From Massospora cicadina (lineage: Eukaryota; Entomophthoromycota; Entomophthoromycetes; Entomophthorales; Entomophthoraceae), in the NCBI GenBank assembly GCA_022478985.1, contig JAKSZP010013606.1, forward strand, positions 1 to 64,000: 64,000 bases of DNA. The letters are read 5' to 3'. A program made the translations under genes and the position numbers. Numbering within the stretch: the first letter of the stretch is position 1; every line of letters begins with the position of its first letter. Positions 44,157-53,058 of the stretch are shown here, piece after piece. The notes below the pieces were generated by a model that did not search any database, had not been told where the DNA came from, and worked only from the letters and a program-made list of their open reading frames with translations.

Positions 44157-45197
44157 TCAGCACTTTCCATCAGCATTCTCTTTATAAACCAGCATAGCCG
44201 CCTCCAAACTTATGGACACCCCTTGATGGACCTTCTTGAGAGTCTTAGCAAAGTCCTGAACCGCTTCCACTTTGGAACCACAGCTGGGCTCCATGTTAAA
44301 AGCAGGGTTAAAGCCATGGTTAGCAAAAAAGGGTGAACAACTGATTGATGAATGCAAAGTGTTGTTGTAACTAAACTGGGCCATGGGAAGGTGAGGAACC
44401 CAATCTGAATGGTCTGCGGTGGTGTAACAACGCAGAAATTGTTCCAAGCACTGGTTTTCTCGCTCAGTCTGACCATCTGATTGGGGGTGATAAGCAGTTG
44501 AACAGCAGGGGCGAATCTGAAGAGTTTTACACAACTCTTCCCAAAAGATGGAGGTGAACTGGGGTCCCCAGTCACTAATGATTTCTTGAGGAACCCCATG
44601 AAGCGCAAATACATGGGCGACGAAGAGCCTGGCCATTTCAGAAGCAGTTATAGTTGTTCTGCAAGGATTAAAGTGGGCGAACTTTGTAAAGCAGTCCACC
44701 ACCACCATGATTGCATCATATCCCTCTGAAACGGGTAACTCCACAATGAAATCCACTGATAGGGAAGTCCAGAGCCCTTCAGCCTTTTGGACTGGTACCA
44801 GCAACCCTGCTAAAGGTTGCCGATTGGGTTTCATTTGATTGCAGATCAGGCACTCTTTACAGTACCGCCCTACCTGAACAGGTAAGCCCTTCCAATTGTA
44901 AGTGTGTTGTATCAACTCCAAGGTCTTTGCTTTCCCAGGATGACCAACAGTGATTCCGTCATGATGGTCCTGGATGATCTCCAGGCGCAGTGGTCCAGCA
45001 GGAACCCATAGGCGACCCTGAAACCACACCATCTCATCCTTCACGTGATAACCCCTGGATAAGTCCTCCTGATTCAGAGCGCTCTTAGAGAGAACAACAG
45101 CATATACAGCTGATAATGGCTGAGAAAGAACTACCTTTCTAAACATACCATATTCTGCTGCATTTTCCAGAGGCATGAGCGCTGGCATATGTACCAT
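44157..45197 (-). CDS. pol: Element A integrase core
   Basis: A 346-codon frame contains the zinc-binding HHCC module (GHPGKAKTLELIQHTYNWKG, then C-x2-C in CKECLICNQMK). The catalytic core follows: D in SVDFIVELPVSEGYDAIMVV, D in ISDWGPQFTS, E in SDGQTERENQCLEQFLRCY. FSYNNTLHSSISCSPFFANHG follows. All three catalytic residues are present. The frame ends at one TGA in what should be K-R-W-V-G-P, joining the chromodomain part. Confidence 0.9.
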   Translation of the reverse strand: MVHMPALMPLENAAEYGMFRKVVLSQPLSAVYAVVLSKSALNQEDLSRGYHVKDEMVWFQGRLWVPAGPLRLEIIQDHHDGITVGHPGKAKTLELIQHTYNWKGLPVQVGRYCKECLICNQMKPNRQPLAGLLVPVQKAEGLWTSLSVDFIVELPVSEGYDAIMVVVDCFTKFAHFNPCRTTITASEMARLFVAHVFALHGVPQEIISDWGPQFTSIFWEELCKTLQIRPCCSTAYHPQSDGQTERENQCLEQFLRCYTTADHSDWVPHLPMAQFSYNNTLHSSISCSPFFANHGFNPAFNMEPSCGSKVEAVQDFAKTLKKVHQGVSISLEAAMLVYKENADGKC

Positions 45198-45199
45198 GG

Positions 45200-45754
45200 A
45201 CTTAGGAAGTTGGCAGAATCATACTTGGTGGAATCATCAACCGGGTGTTGTGAATCTATCCCCTTTGGATTGGGAGCCAAAGAAGGGTTGCGGCTTAAAG
45301 CATCCGCCAAGCCATTCTCCTTGCCCTTGGTAAACTCATAGGAAAATGTAAATAGGGCAAGGGTCTCATGCCAATGGGTCTAACGTGGTGTTAGAACATG
45401 TGGAGAATGGTAGTACAACAGGTCTCAGTGGTCTGTGCATACCCAGAATGGTTGGGAAGAGCCATGTAAGTGGTGACGCCAATAAATCAGCGCCTCCACC
45501 ACTGCTAATAACTCCTTGTCATATACGGCGTAATTTAACTCATGAAGAAACCTTTTCCTAGAAAAATATCCCATGGGATGCTCTGACCCATCTTCACCCA
45601 CCTGTAACAGGGCAGCCGCAATGGCAAAGTTGGAAGCATCTGAGGACACAATAAACTCCTTTGCAGGGTCAACATGGCGAAGGATGGATGTGGATAACAA
45701 GGTGCACTTCACCGCTTGGAAAGCATCCTCCAAAATGGGGGACCACTGAAGCAC
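45200..45754 (-). pseudogene. pol: Element A RNase H
   Basis: The open frame 45754-45425 contains IVSSDASNFAIAAALLQVG and YAVYDKELLAVVEALIYWRHHL, a Ty3/Gypsy RNase H with catalytic D and E. It continues with VCTDH to a stop at 45425. The remaining tether (LFTFSYEFTKGKENGLADAL, about 45350-45290) is on the same strand after frame breaks. Confidence 0.85.
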
Positions 45755-46450
45755 CTTGGCCCCCTAGCCTTATATAAGGGAGCTGCCACCTTGGAGAGAT
45801 TGGGTGTGAACTTCTTGAGAAATGAATACGTCCCCAAAAAGCTCCTCAATTCCTTGACAGAGGTGGGGGTAGGCCACTCACGAATAGCCTTCTCCTTGTC
45901 TGGAGTTATCATATGGCCCTGGTCAAAAACGACGTTGCCCAAAAAAGTAACCTGGGACTTGAAGAATTCGCATTTACTAACCTTGAGGGTAAGGCAAGCG
46001 GCCCTCAATCTCTCCACTACTTGTCAAAGGTGTACTGCATGTGACTCATGATTGGGAGAAAACACCAGAATGTTATCCATGTAGGCAACCGCACATACCC
46101 CCAACAAGTCTCCCAATGCAGCATCAATGCGGCGTTGAAAGATGGCAGGGGCATTCTTAAGCCCAAAGGGCATAACCCAGAACTGGAAAATTCCTTTTCT
46201 GGTGCAGAATGCAGTTAACCATTCTTGGCCCTTCTTTATCCGGATTTGATGTTCCATCAGCCTTCTCCACAAAGAGAAGTGGGGAGCAAACAGGGGAGGT
46301 ACGCTGAAAGATGGCACCTTTGGCCAACTGTTCCTTCACCCATACATCTAAAACCTCTTCCTCCCGGACAGTCAATGGGTATATGGGGGAAGAAATACGC
46401 ACCAGATCCACAGTAAGTTTAAATTCACAATCAAACTAGGAATGTTCTGG
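45709..46450 (-). pseudogene. pol: Element A reverse transcriptase with internal deletion
   Basis: The start is normal (VRISSPIYPLTVREEEVLDVWV, SPVCSPLLFVEKADGT, 46400-46250). It then jumps directly to IRIKKGQEWLTAF, so about 50 residues are missing compared with elements B and F, including VDYR..N and the first catalytic aspartate region. The rest (FGLKNAPAIFQRRIDAALGD) is followed by AYMDNILVFSP, with asparagine for the second catalytic aspartate. KVSKCEFFKSQVTFLG and the thumb follow at 46017-45709. This RT cannot be active. Confidence 0.9.
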
Positions 46451-46472
46451 TAGCTTACTAGCTGAAGCTGCA

Positions 46473-46967
46473 TCAAAAGAAGATGCCAACTCCTCCAAAC
46501 AAGGAAGGTAAGGAAAGTCCCACGGTGGGCTTCAGCAAAGGGGCAAGATATGGACTGGGAACATTGGGCCAATGGGGTAATTTGCCTTGGGCGTTCTCCT
46601 CAGACAAAGGAACAATCAACTGGTGACCATTTGTCAAAGACAAGGATAAAGTGTTTTCTTTCAAATTTGTTCTGACGTCAAACTTCCGCCACCACTCAAC
46701 ACCCAAAATGATGGGAAACAAGAGGTTTCTGATATCTTGAAACTGGTCGGACAATAGATAAGAACCTACCTGGAAATTGACTGACTCCATGATGTTTAGT
46801 GTGGGGATACCTTGAGAAGCCCCATCTCTAACCGTACCACCTGGTGAGTAACTCAACTCAAGGTAGTCAGCAAGGTTTTGGTCAATAAAATTATTTGAGG
46901 CGCCAGTATCCACCAAAATGGTTGTGCTGAACTTTCCATAAGAGGATGTAAGGGTAGCAGTCAACAA
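46473..46967 (-). CDS. pol: Element A aspartic protease
   Basis: A 164-codon open frame with the retropepsin active site LVDTGASNNFIDQNLADYL (about residues 18-36) and the end motif FPIILGVEWWRKF (about 87-99). It would process Gag-Pol. It joins the RT start after a frame break near 46450. It is the best-preserved protease in the window. Confidence 0.85.
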   Translation of the reverse strand: MLTATLTSSYGKFSTTILVDTGASNNFIDQNLADYLELSYSPGGTVRDGASQGIPTLNIMESVNFQVGSYLLSDQFQDIRNLLFPIILGVEWWRKFDVRTNLKENTLSLSLTNGHQLIVPLSEENAQGKLPHWPNVPSPYLAPLLKPTVGLSLPSLFGGVGIFF

Positions 46968-46979
46968 GAAGTATTAAGA

Positions 46980-48150
46980 ATGGGATTTATTCAACGCAGA
47001 AAATGCCATCAACTCACCAGAAAATTCTTCCTCTGGCTTGAACAAGCCATCAGGGTATGTTTTGGAATCATAGAAGGGGGAAGGATAGAACCTACCACAC
47101 CTTCTGCAGGTGCATATACATCTTTATAATTGTGACAAAGTTCCTTTTCCACTTCCTGAGAACCCCTAATCATGGTAGGGGTCAAACAAGGGTTCTCAGG
47201 AGTAATCTGATAGACTGAAATAGAGTCCTCATCCAGACCATATGAGCAAATAAACGGTTCATCTTGGGATAAATTGCTCATGTTATAAAACGCGTTTTTC
47301 AGCTCAAACGAACCTCCACTCGTTCCAAGGGTTCAGTGTGCATTGTTATCCAGGGCCATCACCCCCAAGCCCGGAGCTGATGCCTTGGCATGCACCTCGG
47401 AAATGTGTTGAGGAGAAAAATGATAATGGAATCATTTTTGTTAAACTCAGGTTTGGACCCTTCAATGTTCCCAATTTCCACCGAGATGGGAGGAAATCAG
47501 TGGGAAGCATCTCACAATTCAAGGAAATCTCACTAGTTGAGGACGCGATATTTATAGGGATGACCATGGGTAACATCATTGCAGCAGAATCATCTGAAAC
47601 CTTTACTTCATTCTCGGGGCTAGACCCTGTACAGTTCCAAATTTAGAAGAATTAGAAGGATTAGAAGGATTAGAAGGATTAGAAGGATAAGATTCCCTCA
47701 TTTCCAGAGGCGCGCATGACTTTTGGCCTCCATATTTATATGATTCAATCTGATGATGGCCAAATTACCTGGCCCCTTCTGGGTTGGGGCGGAGAAACTA
47801 CCCCAAAGGGTTTCAACCAGATGATTGAAATTGGAAGGAGGCGACTGCCAAATTGGGGCATTTCACATCAATATGTCCAAGGTCGAATGGAGAAACAACG
47901 TTTTGACCTCGTCAGTTAATGATAAAGCCTAGGCTTTTTTGCAGAATTCACTCAAGTATGCTTTCATCGGCCAACCCACTTGACGCAGAGAAAAGAACTC
48001 AAAGAAGGAATGGAGGGATGCTTCCTCAGGTCAATTCTGCTCCAAGACCTGCTCCAAGCCCTCCACTGTTTGCCACAAATGTGGGTGAGTGTGGAATACC
48101 ACAAAAACCCAGTCACCCGCATCAGGAGACAAATGGGACAACAGATTCAC
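46980..48150 (-). pseudogene. gag: Element A gag region, degenerate
   Basis: Minus-strand pieces include a capsid-like stretch (LTDEVKTLFLHSTLDI at about 47915-47870), a short in-frame serine/proline/asparagine repeat coded by 9-bp units (47643-47689), and a C-terminal piece 47281-47009 with HNYKDVYAPAEG. Stops and frameshifts abound. No zinc knuckle was seen. Confidence 0.6.
47643..47689 (+). repeat. 9-bp tandem repeat (TTAGAAGGA)n
   Basis: Five units of TTAGAAGGA or close variants lie head to tail inside the gag region of element A. On the coding (minus) strand they give a repeated three-residue unit. Confidence 0.85.
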
Positions 48151-48153
48151 TCC

Positions 48154-48870
48154 TCACAAAAGCGGATGTGAACCAGACAGATTTTGTTTACTTAATGAGG
48201 GTTTTGGCTCAAGGGATGCCAAGGCTTGTTGAGTTTCTGAGTAAATCTTGGGAGAAAGGCGGGGAATCATGACATCTGAATTGCAAAAAGTTTGAGACCA
48301 CCAGGTAAGAGCAGGAAGGGTGGGCACTTCCCAATTGGTAGTTGCAATAATAACGCTGAGACGCACCAAAACAAAACCAAATGAGCAAATTGTGGTGAGC
48401 ACCATTGTGGCAGTGACAAATGGCCAGCGCACCCAATTTACCAATAATGAAAGTCCCACACGGATAATTCTCATGCATGTATAATAAAAGGGTTGGTCGA
48501 CTAATGTCAAGAGAGTGTCTGTAACTCTCTCATTCCCAGCAAGGTGATGTGGGATGCAAGCCCACATTGCTTGGGAACTAGCCATTAAGAGAATGGGAAG
48601 GAAGGCACCTCAAACTGTGCCTGTGCAAAAGGCACCCCAGGCAAGGGTGTAAAGCGCAACATAAAGTACTAGGTAAGACAGGAATATCACAGCTTGAGTG
48701 GACCCCAAAGGGGAGTCCATAATCAAGTGTAATTTGGCGTCAGGGGCTTTGGATGCCTCAATCTGGAGGGGACCTGGGCAGCCCAAGGGAGCACCTGGGA
48801 TTTTTGTAAATTGCAATAAAAGGTAGTGGCCTACATAGTTGGAGACCTCCCCGAAGAGGTCCACCACCAA
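48154..48870 (-). pseudogene. Element A LTR-encoded leader ORF crossing into gag
   Basis: The frame starts in the 5' LTR (VVDLFGEVSNYVGHYLL) and has two hydrophobic stretches in the LTR (AVIFLSYLVLYVALYTLAW and AFLPILLMASSQAMWA). It passes the LTR end (48505) and the primer site, then has two further hydrophobic stretches (GLSLLVNWVRW and ATMVLTTICSFGFVLV), ending at 48154. One stop (TGA at 48610-48612) breaks it; the 3' LTR has CGA there. The upstream ATG seen at 43104 is ATA in this copy. The solo copy at 59051-59903 keeps an open frame with clear protein similarity despite much nucleotide change. Confidence 0.55.
48490..48504 (-). other. Element A primer-binding site (self-complementary type)
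   Basis: On the minus strand AGTCGACCAAC lies just inside the 5' LTR. It pairs at 10 of 11 positions with GTTGGTCAACT in the LTR (reverse of 43147-43157; in the 5' LTR the first base differs). It resembles the element B site GATTGACCAAC. Confidence 0.55.
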
Positions 48871-49400
48871 GTTTGCCTAAGGAATTATTGGTAAAAAAAC
48901 ATAAAATAATGGGTAAATTTATTAAAATAAAGTTGACCAATAAGGAATGTTGGTTGCAAAAACATATTTAAAATGGGACGGGGAAATTCAGGTTCTGTGG
49001 AAGTGCGCCCAAGCCTTGACGCTCCAATAAGCAGATGCTTCCATCCGTTTTAGTAAAATACCCCAAAAGTGCCTTCACTCGAGTAATTGATTGAAGCCAT
49101 ATTTTACCCAAGCTCAAATTTTCATAACTTGAGTGGGACTCGAACCCTTGCTCTCCAATCAACCAAATTGAACCATCATTGTTTACAACATAAATCGTTC
49201 ATTTAGTGCCTGGGCCGAGATCAGAGGCTGGGCGTTTTGCACCCCATTAGTATCAACCTGGGCATGCTTGGCTTGCACCCAGCGTTGATCTAAGGTGTGT
49301 TTCAGGTCAGGAAGAGCCTGAAGGTTCACCTTCTGGGCCTCCTGTCACCCAGCCTTGTCTTTAGCATCTGTTCCTACTATAAAGTCATCCAACCATGACA
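48505..49400 (-). repeat. 5' LTR of element A
   Basis: An 896-bp copy very similar to 42721-43619, with TGTCA...TGACA ends. It is followed on the minus strand by the primer site. Its outer flank CTTAA does not match TGCCC at the other end. Confidence 0.93.
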
Positions 49401-50715
49401 CTTAACGTACTTCCCAATTTTCTTAGCTGAAACCCCGCCCACTGTCCCACAGATTCAGAAGAAGCAGACCTCATTACCATGATTCCCGCTGCTCAAATTT
49501 TGTTGATTGTTCCCTCTGTCATCTCTTCCTCCATAATTGCTCCTGACGCCCCACTTGTTGCTCAGGTCTTAGCCAGCCAAATGACCTGCCCTGAAGGGGT
49601 GGAGTTATTCAAGCAATTAGCCCTTCAAAATCATAAACACTCTCTGTACTTCTTGGTGGGGGGACTCATCTATTTTAGGTTGCAAATTTGGGTTCCTCCT
49701 CTTTTCTGAGATGAGGTATTTCGTGCATATCATGACCCTCCCACAATCAGCCATCCATGTAACAAAAGATGCATTGAATTGATAAAGCAAACCTATAACT
49801 GGGTGGGCTTAACTAAGGAAGTTCTGGCTTATATTGCCAATTGCATTACCTGTGATTGGGCAAAGTTGGACCGCTCAGGAAGGAAGGGTCTCCTGCACCC
49901 ATTAAAACAGGCGGAGGGTCCATGGACATTGCATCTGTAAACTTTATTGTCAAACTCCCTGTTCTAATGGGTTTACAGCAGTGATGGTGGTGGTCAATCA
50001 CTTCACCAAATTTTCCCTTTTTATTCCTTGTACTTCTGCAATCACATATGAAGAGACCACTCAGCTCTTTCTACGCCATGTGTGCTTGATGTTTGGCCTC
50101 CCACAGGAGATCATTAGTGACCATAGACCCCAATTTACAGTGCAATTTTGGAATGAGCTTTTATCCATCCTAAGAATCACCCCCTGTTGTTCCACCACTT
50201 ACCACCCCCAGTCCGACAGACAAACTGAGCAGGTTAACCAAATTTTTGAACAGTATTTGTGCTGTTACGCTTTGGCCGCCCAGGATACCTGGGCTGATGA
50301 CCTCCCTCTCACCCAATTTTCCTACAACAATGGCACTCACGCCTCAACGGGGGTTTCTCCTATGAAGCAAAGCTAGGCTATAATCCCTCTTTTTGGTTGG
50401 TCCCTTTATACACCCAGAGGTTCCTGCTGCCGCAGATCATGTTGAGCATATCCAGTCTACCCAGTCCTTAGTACAGGAGCACCTCACAAAGGCTATCAAT
50501 GATTATAAATGGTTTGTGGATCGCAAACAGCTTCCTGGTCATGATATCACGGTGGGCTCTCACATCATGTTGGACACTCACCACCTGCAGATGCTGGTAC
50601 CTTCCCAAAAGTTTGCAAGCAAATGTTTGGGTCCCCACCTGGTGGAAGAAGACTTAGGCAATGGTGCTTTTTGGTTGAAACTGCCAGCTCATTGAAAACA
50701 GCATCCCATCTTCCA
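49401..50715 (+). pseudogene. pol: Element B integrase
   Basis: After element A the plus strand continues with the tether and zinc-binding region (HPCNKRCIELIKQTYNW at about 49752-49805, C-x2-C in CITCDWAK). The core includes VVVNHFTKFSLFIPC (about 49987-50031), ISDHRPQFTVQFW and the glutamate in SDRQTEQVNQIFEQYL. FSYNNGTHASTGVSP follows. The first aspartate segment (about 49925) is frame-shifted. The C-terminal region (VGSHIMLDTHHLQM, 50551-50592) leads to the chromodomain-like end. Confidence 0.85.
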
Positions 50716-51073
50716 CATGTCTCTGTTGTCCCCATTCAAGGGGATCATCCCCGCTGAACCAAAAATTTTGATAGAGGATGTAAAAGAAGCTGAGGTGGAA
50801 ACCATCTTAGCATCCCACAAATATGGCAGTTGGTTCAGTATCTCAGGGCCTGGAAAGGGTATCCAGCTTATGAGAACAGCTGGTTCAAGGCTCATGATTG
50901 AGCTAACTGCATGGAACTGGTCAATGCATTTCACCAATCCCACCCAATGCCACCGTCCCCCACCAAAATGTTGCAACGGTAATGGCAATCAAACTACCCA
51001 AGGCGCACAAAAATGTGGCCCTTGTGCAGTTTCACGGTGGTGGTGCCCTTCCTTTGGAAAAAGGAAAGGGTAA
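50716..51073 (+). pseudogene. pol: Element B chromodomain-like C-terminus and polypurine tract
   Basis: VETILASHKYG (about 50797-50829) and a partly decayed W/Y-rich stretch fit a chromodomain remnant. The tail KLPKAHKNVALVQFHGGGAL (about 50989-51048) matches the tail position and pattern of elements A and F. GAAAAAGGAAAGGGTAA ends at 51073 as the polypurine tract. Confidence 0.65.
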
Positions 51074-51268
51074 TGTAAGTCCAGGGGAATGTCCCCTGTG
51101 TGTCAATTGGCCCTCTTCCCATTTCCGAGTAAAAAGGCTCCAAAGAGGGTGGCTGTACCCCTCATCACCCAGGGCGACCTCGCCCACGTTGTAGACAAGT
51201 GCTGGGTAACAGATTTCCCTCTTTGGATCCCTCCTCTGGTGCCCACACTCAAATCATCTGAACTCATA

Positions 51269-51821
51269 CACAGTGCATTCAAAAAGTTCTGGGACTAACG
51301 TTTTAAAGACACATTTTTACAAAGAAATAAACTTTCTTTTTATCATAATTTAACATACAATTAACCTCTCTATACATATTTATATTGCTAAAACAATTGT
51401 TAAAAGGTATGCACATAGTTTATATTTTGTATAACCATGTTTAAACCAGCTGTCACATTCTTCTGAATTGTCTCTACTTTATCAAAAGGATGAACCTTCA
51501 GTGCCACCTTCAGATTAGAGAACAGAAAGAAGTCAGACAGAGCCAAATCTGGTGAATAGGGTGGATAATTATAATCTGAAGGTGGCACTGAAGGTTCATC
51601 CTTTTGATAAAGTAGAGACAATTCAGAAGAATGTGACAGCTGGTTTAAACATGGTTATACAAAATATAAACTATGTGCATACCTTTTAACAATTGTTTTA
51701 GCAATATAAATATGTATAGAGAGGGAAATATTGTATGTTAAATTATGATAAAAGAAAGTTTATTTTTCTGTAAAGTTGTGTCTTTAAAAGGTTAGTCCCA
51801 GAACTTTTTGAATGCACTGTG
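51269..51821. mobile_element. Palindromic mariner fold-back element
   Basis: Two inverted arms (51269-51517 and 51572-51821) separated by about 54 bases carry near-identical sequence. The ends are CACAGTGCATTCAAAAAGTT and its reverse complement. It is flanked by TA at 51267-51268 and 51822-51823, the mariner/Tc1 target duplication. Element B's 5' LTR shows the empty site (AACTCATATGTCTG). Both arms encode the same end of a mariner transposase. It cannot encode a full transposase, so movement needed an outside source. Confidence 0.92.
51400..51621 (-). pseudogene. Mariner transposase C-terminal fragment
   Basis: The minus-strand frame contains YPPYSPDLALSDFFLFSNLK, the hallmark of mariner-family transposases around the third catalytic aspartate, followed by the usual LK...F...E.I..NV pattern and ending at about residue 73. 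Only this C-terminal part exists; the first two catalytic aspartates are absent. The part after LK is repeated in the opposite arm on the plus strand. Confidence 0.88.
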
Positions 51822-52784
51822 TATGTCTGATCAGGGAAATTTATGCCAAAATCGCTAGAATGAAGTCGATCAGTCCAAAAACGAGTGGAAATGAGCCTGA
51901 TGATTGGAATCCACATAGTCAAAAAGGAATGAAGATTGATTTATTGGTCAGAATCTCCAAAAGTTTCAATTCACTATCACCGCAATCGTTGAAATTAACC
52001 CCCTCCCAAAATCATTAGGGATGATCCCTGATGTGCAGGTAGCAGCATTGGACACCATTGATGATAGTTCGAAGCTCCCTTCTGGCAAATCGGGCATTGT
52101 GGCTGATGCAACGCTTTTGACCAAACAAATAGCCCAGCAACTGTGCACAGGTGGTTTGGGCATCCCAAACCCATTCCCAACCAATTGGGATTGCCCCTAC
52201 ATGAGGTGGCCTTAAGGGATTCCTGTTGCTCGTTGGGTCAGACACCATTGCACCAACCACCAGAAATGCAGTCAAGTCTCAGTTCGTCCGTTCAAGGTGA
52301 ACCAACAGTGACTCAGCCTGCTGCCAATTACTTCAATGTCAGTTCCCAGTGAGATTATCTGCCCCCATTCCTAAATAATTCTCCAGTTAGGTCAAACTTG
52401 GGGAACCTGATCCCAGCTTGTTTCCTCATCAATCAACCATTATTTAATCAGTTGCATTGCACTGAGAAAATTGTTGGTCAATCTTTCTTCCTTAATTTTC
52501 CATTAAAAAACCTTTCCCAAAATTTAGTTTTTTTATGTTGAAAAATAAACCGCCTTTTCTGCTGACAAACACACGCCCCTCAGGGTTAATGGCCATATTC
52601 GTCTGGTATTTTATTATGTGCCTGTACAGGATTCTGGCTCGCTGGCAGTTATTGGCAAACCTCCTTTCCAGTTTCATATCTGTCATACCAGCAGCAGTGC
52701 CTTTTGAATTCTGGTTTGCCGTTTGGGTGCTCTGGCACCTAGTCTGGCAGGACAATCTAATTCTAACTTGCTGTTTGCCTGACA

Positions 52785-53058
52785 AAATTATAGGGAATGG
52801 GTTAAAGTCCTTCTGCCCTCTTTCCTTTGATACTTCTCCCACCCCCATGCCAGAAAATTGGCCATTCAATTAGTCAAGAAGGATATCCCAGTGTTGAATA
52901 TCTCCAAGGATTGTACTAAAATCTCATATACTTTCTCTTGGGGGAATAATCCTAGTTGGGGTAATAATCCTACACCTAGCTCTCAGCCAAACCGTAGGGA
53001 TACTGTCAAATTATACTGAATCCCCAGCATAGTAGGCCAACTGATGTGGAGGTCCACC
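52785..53058 (+). pseudogene. gag: Gag-like remnant J, right part
   Basis: The sequence after element B continues as YREWVKVLLPS and later VKKDIPVLNISKDCTKISYTFSWGNNPSWGNNP. This suits the downstream, hydrophilic part of a gypsy gag. It ends where the LTR of element C starts. No zinc knuckle was seen. Confidence 0.4.

Larger units (their letters stand above)
42721..49400 (-). mobile_element. Chromodomain gypsy element A nested in element B
   Basis: Minus-strand element with near-identical LTRs 48505-49400 (5') and 42721-43619 (3'), starting TGTCATGGTTGG and ending TTGACA. Order is leader/gag, protease, RT, RNase H, integrase, chromodomain. Protease, RNase H and most of integrase are open frames, so it is fairly recent, but the RT has an internal deletion and a YMDN active site. 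Flanks TGCCC and CTTAA do not match, unlike most other insertions here. Confidence 0.93.
39775..52784 (+). mobile_element. Gypsy element B, carrying element A and a mariner fold-back
   Basis: LTRs 39775-40926 and 51074-52784 (1152 bp, and about 1156 bp without the mariner) start TGTAAGTCCAGGGG and end TGACA. Flanks AAATC (39770-39774) and AAATT (52785-52789) are a near-perfect 5-bp duplication. Internal plus-strand order is leader, protease, RT, [element A], integrase, chromodomain-like end, polypurine tract. Most of RNase H and most of gag are missing. Confidence 0.9.
51074..52784 (+). repeat. 3' LTR of element B, interrupted by mariner
   Basis: It matches 39775-40926 on both sides of the mariner insert (51269-51821). 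It has the intact leader AUG (52535) and the intact self-primer motif GTTGGTCAATC (52473-52483), and ends TGACA. Confidence 0.93.

Noticed and set aside
47643..47689. Short direct repeats considered as a CRISPR-like array
   Set aside because: Units are contiguous 9-mers without spacers, in a eukaryotic retroelement; it is a minisatellite.
47338..48272. Plus-strand frames of about 100-117 codons
   Set aside because: They are antisense to the gag region of element A; one is shaped by the 9-bp repeat. No independent motif.
51400..51621. Mariner frame as an active transposase gene
   Set aside because: Only the C-terminal third is present, and two of the three catalytic aspartates are missing.
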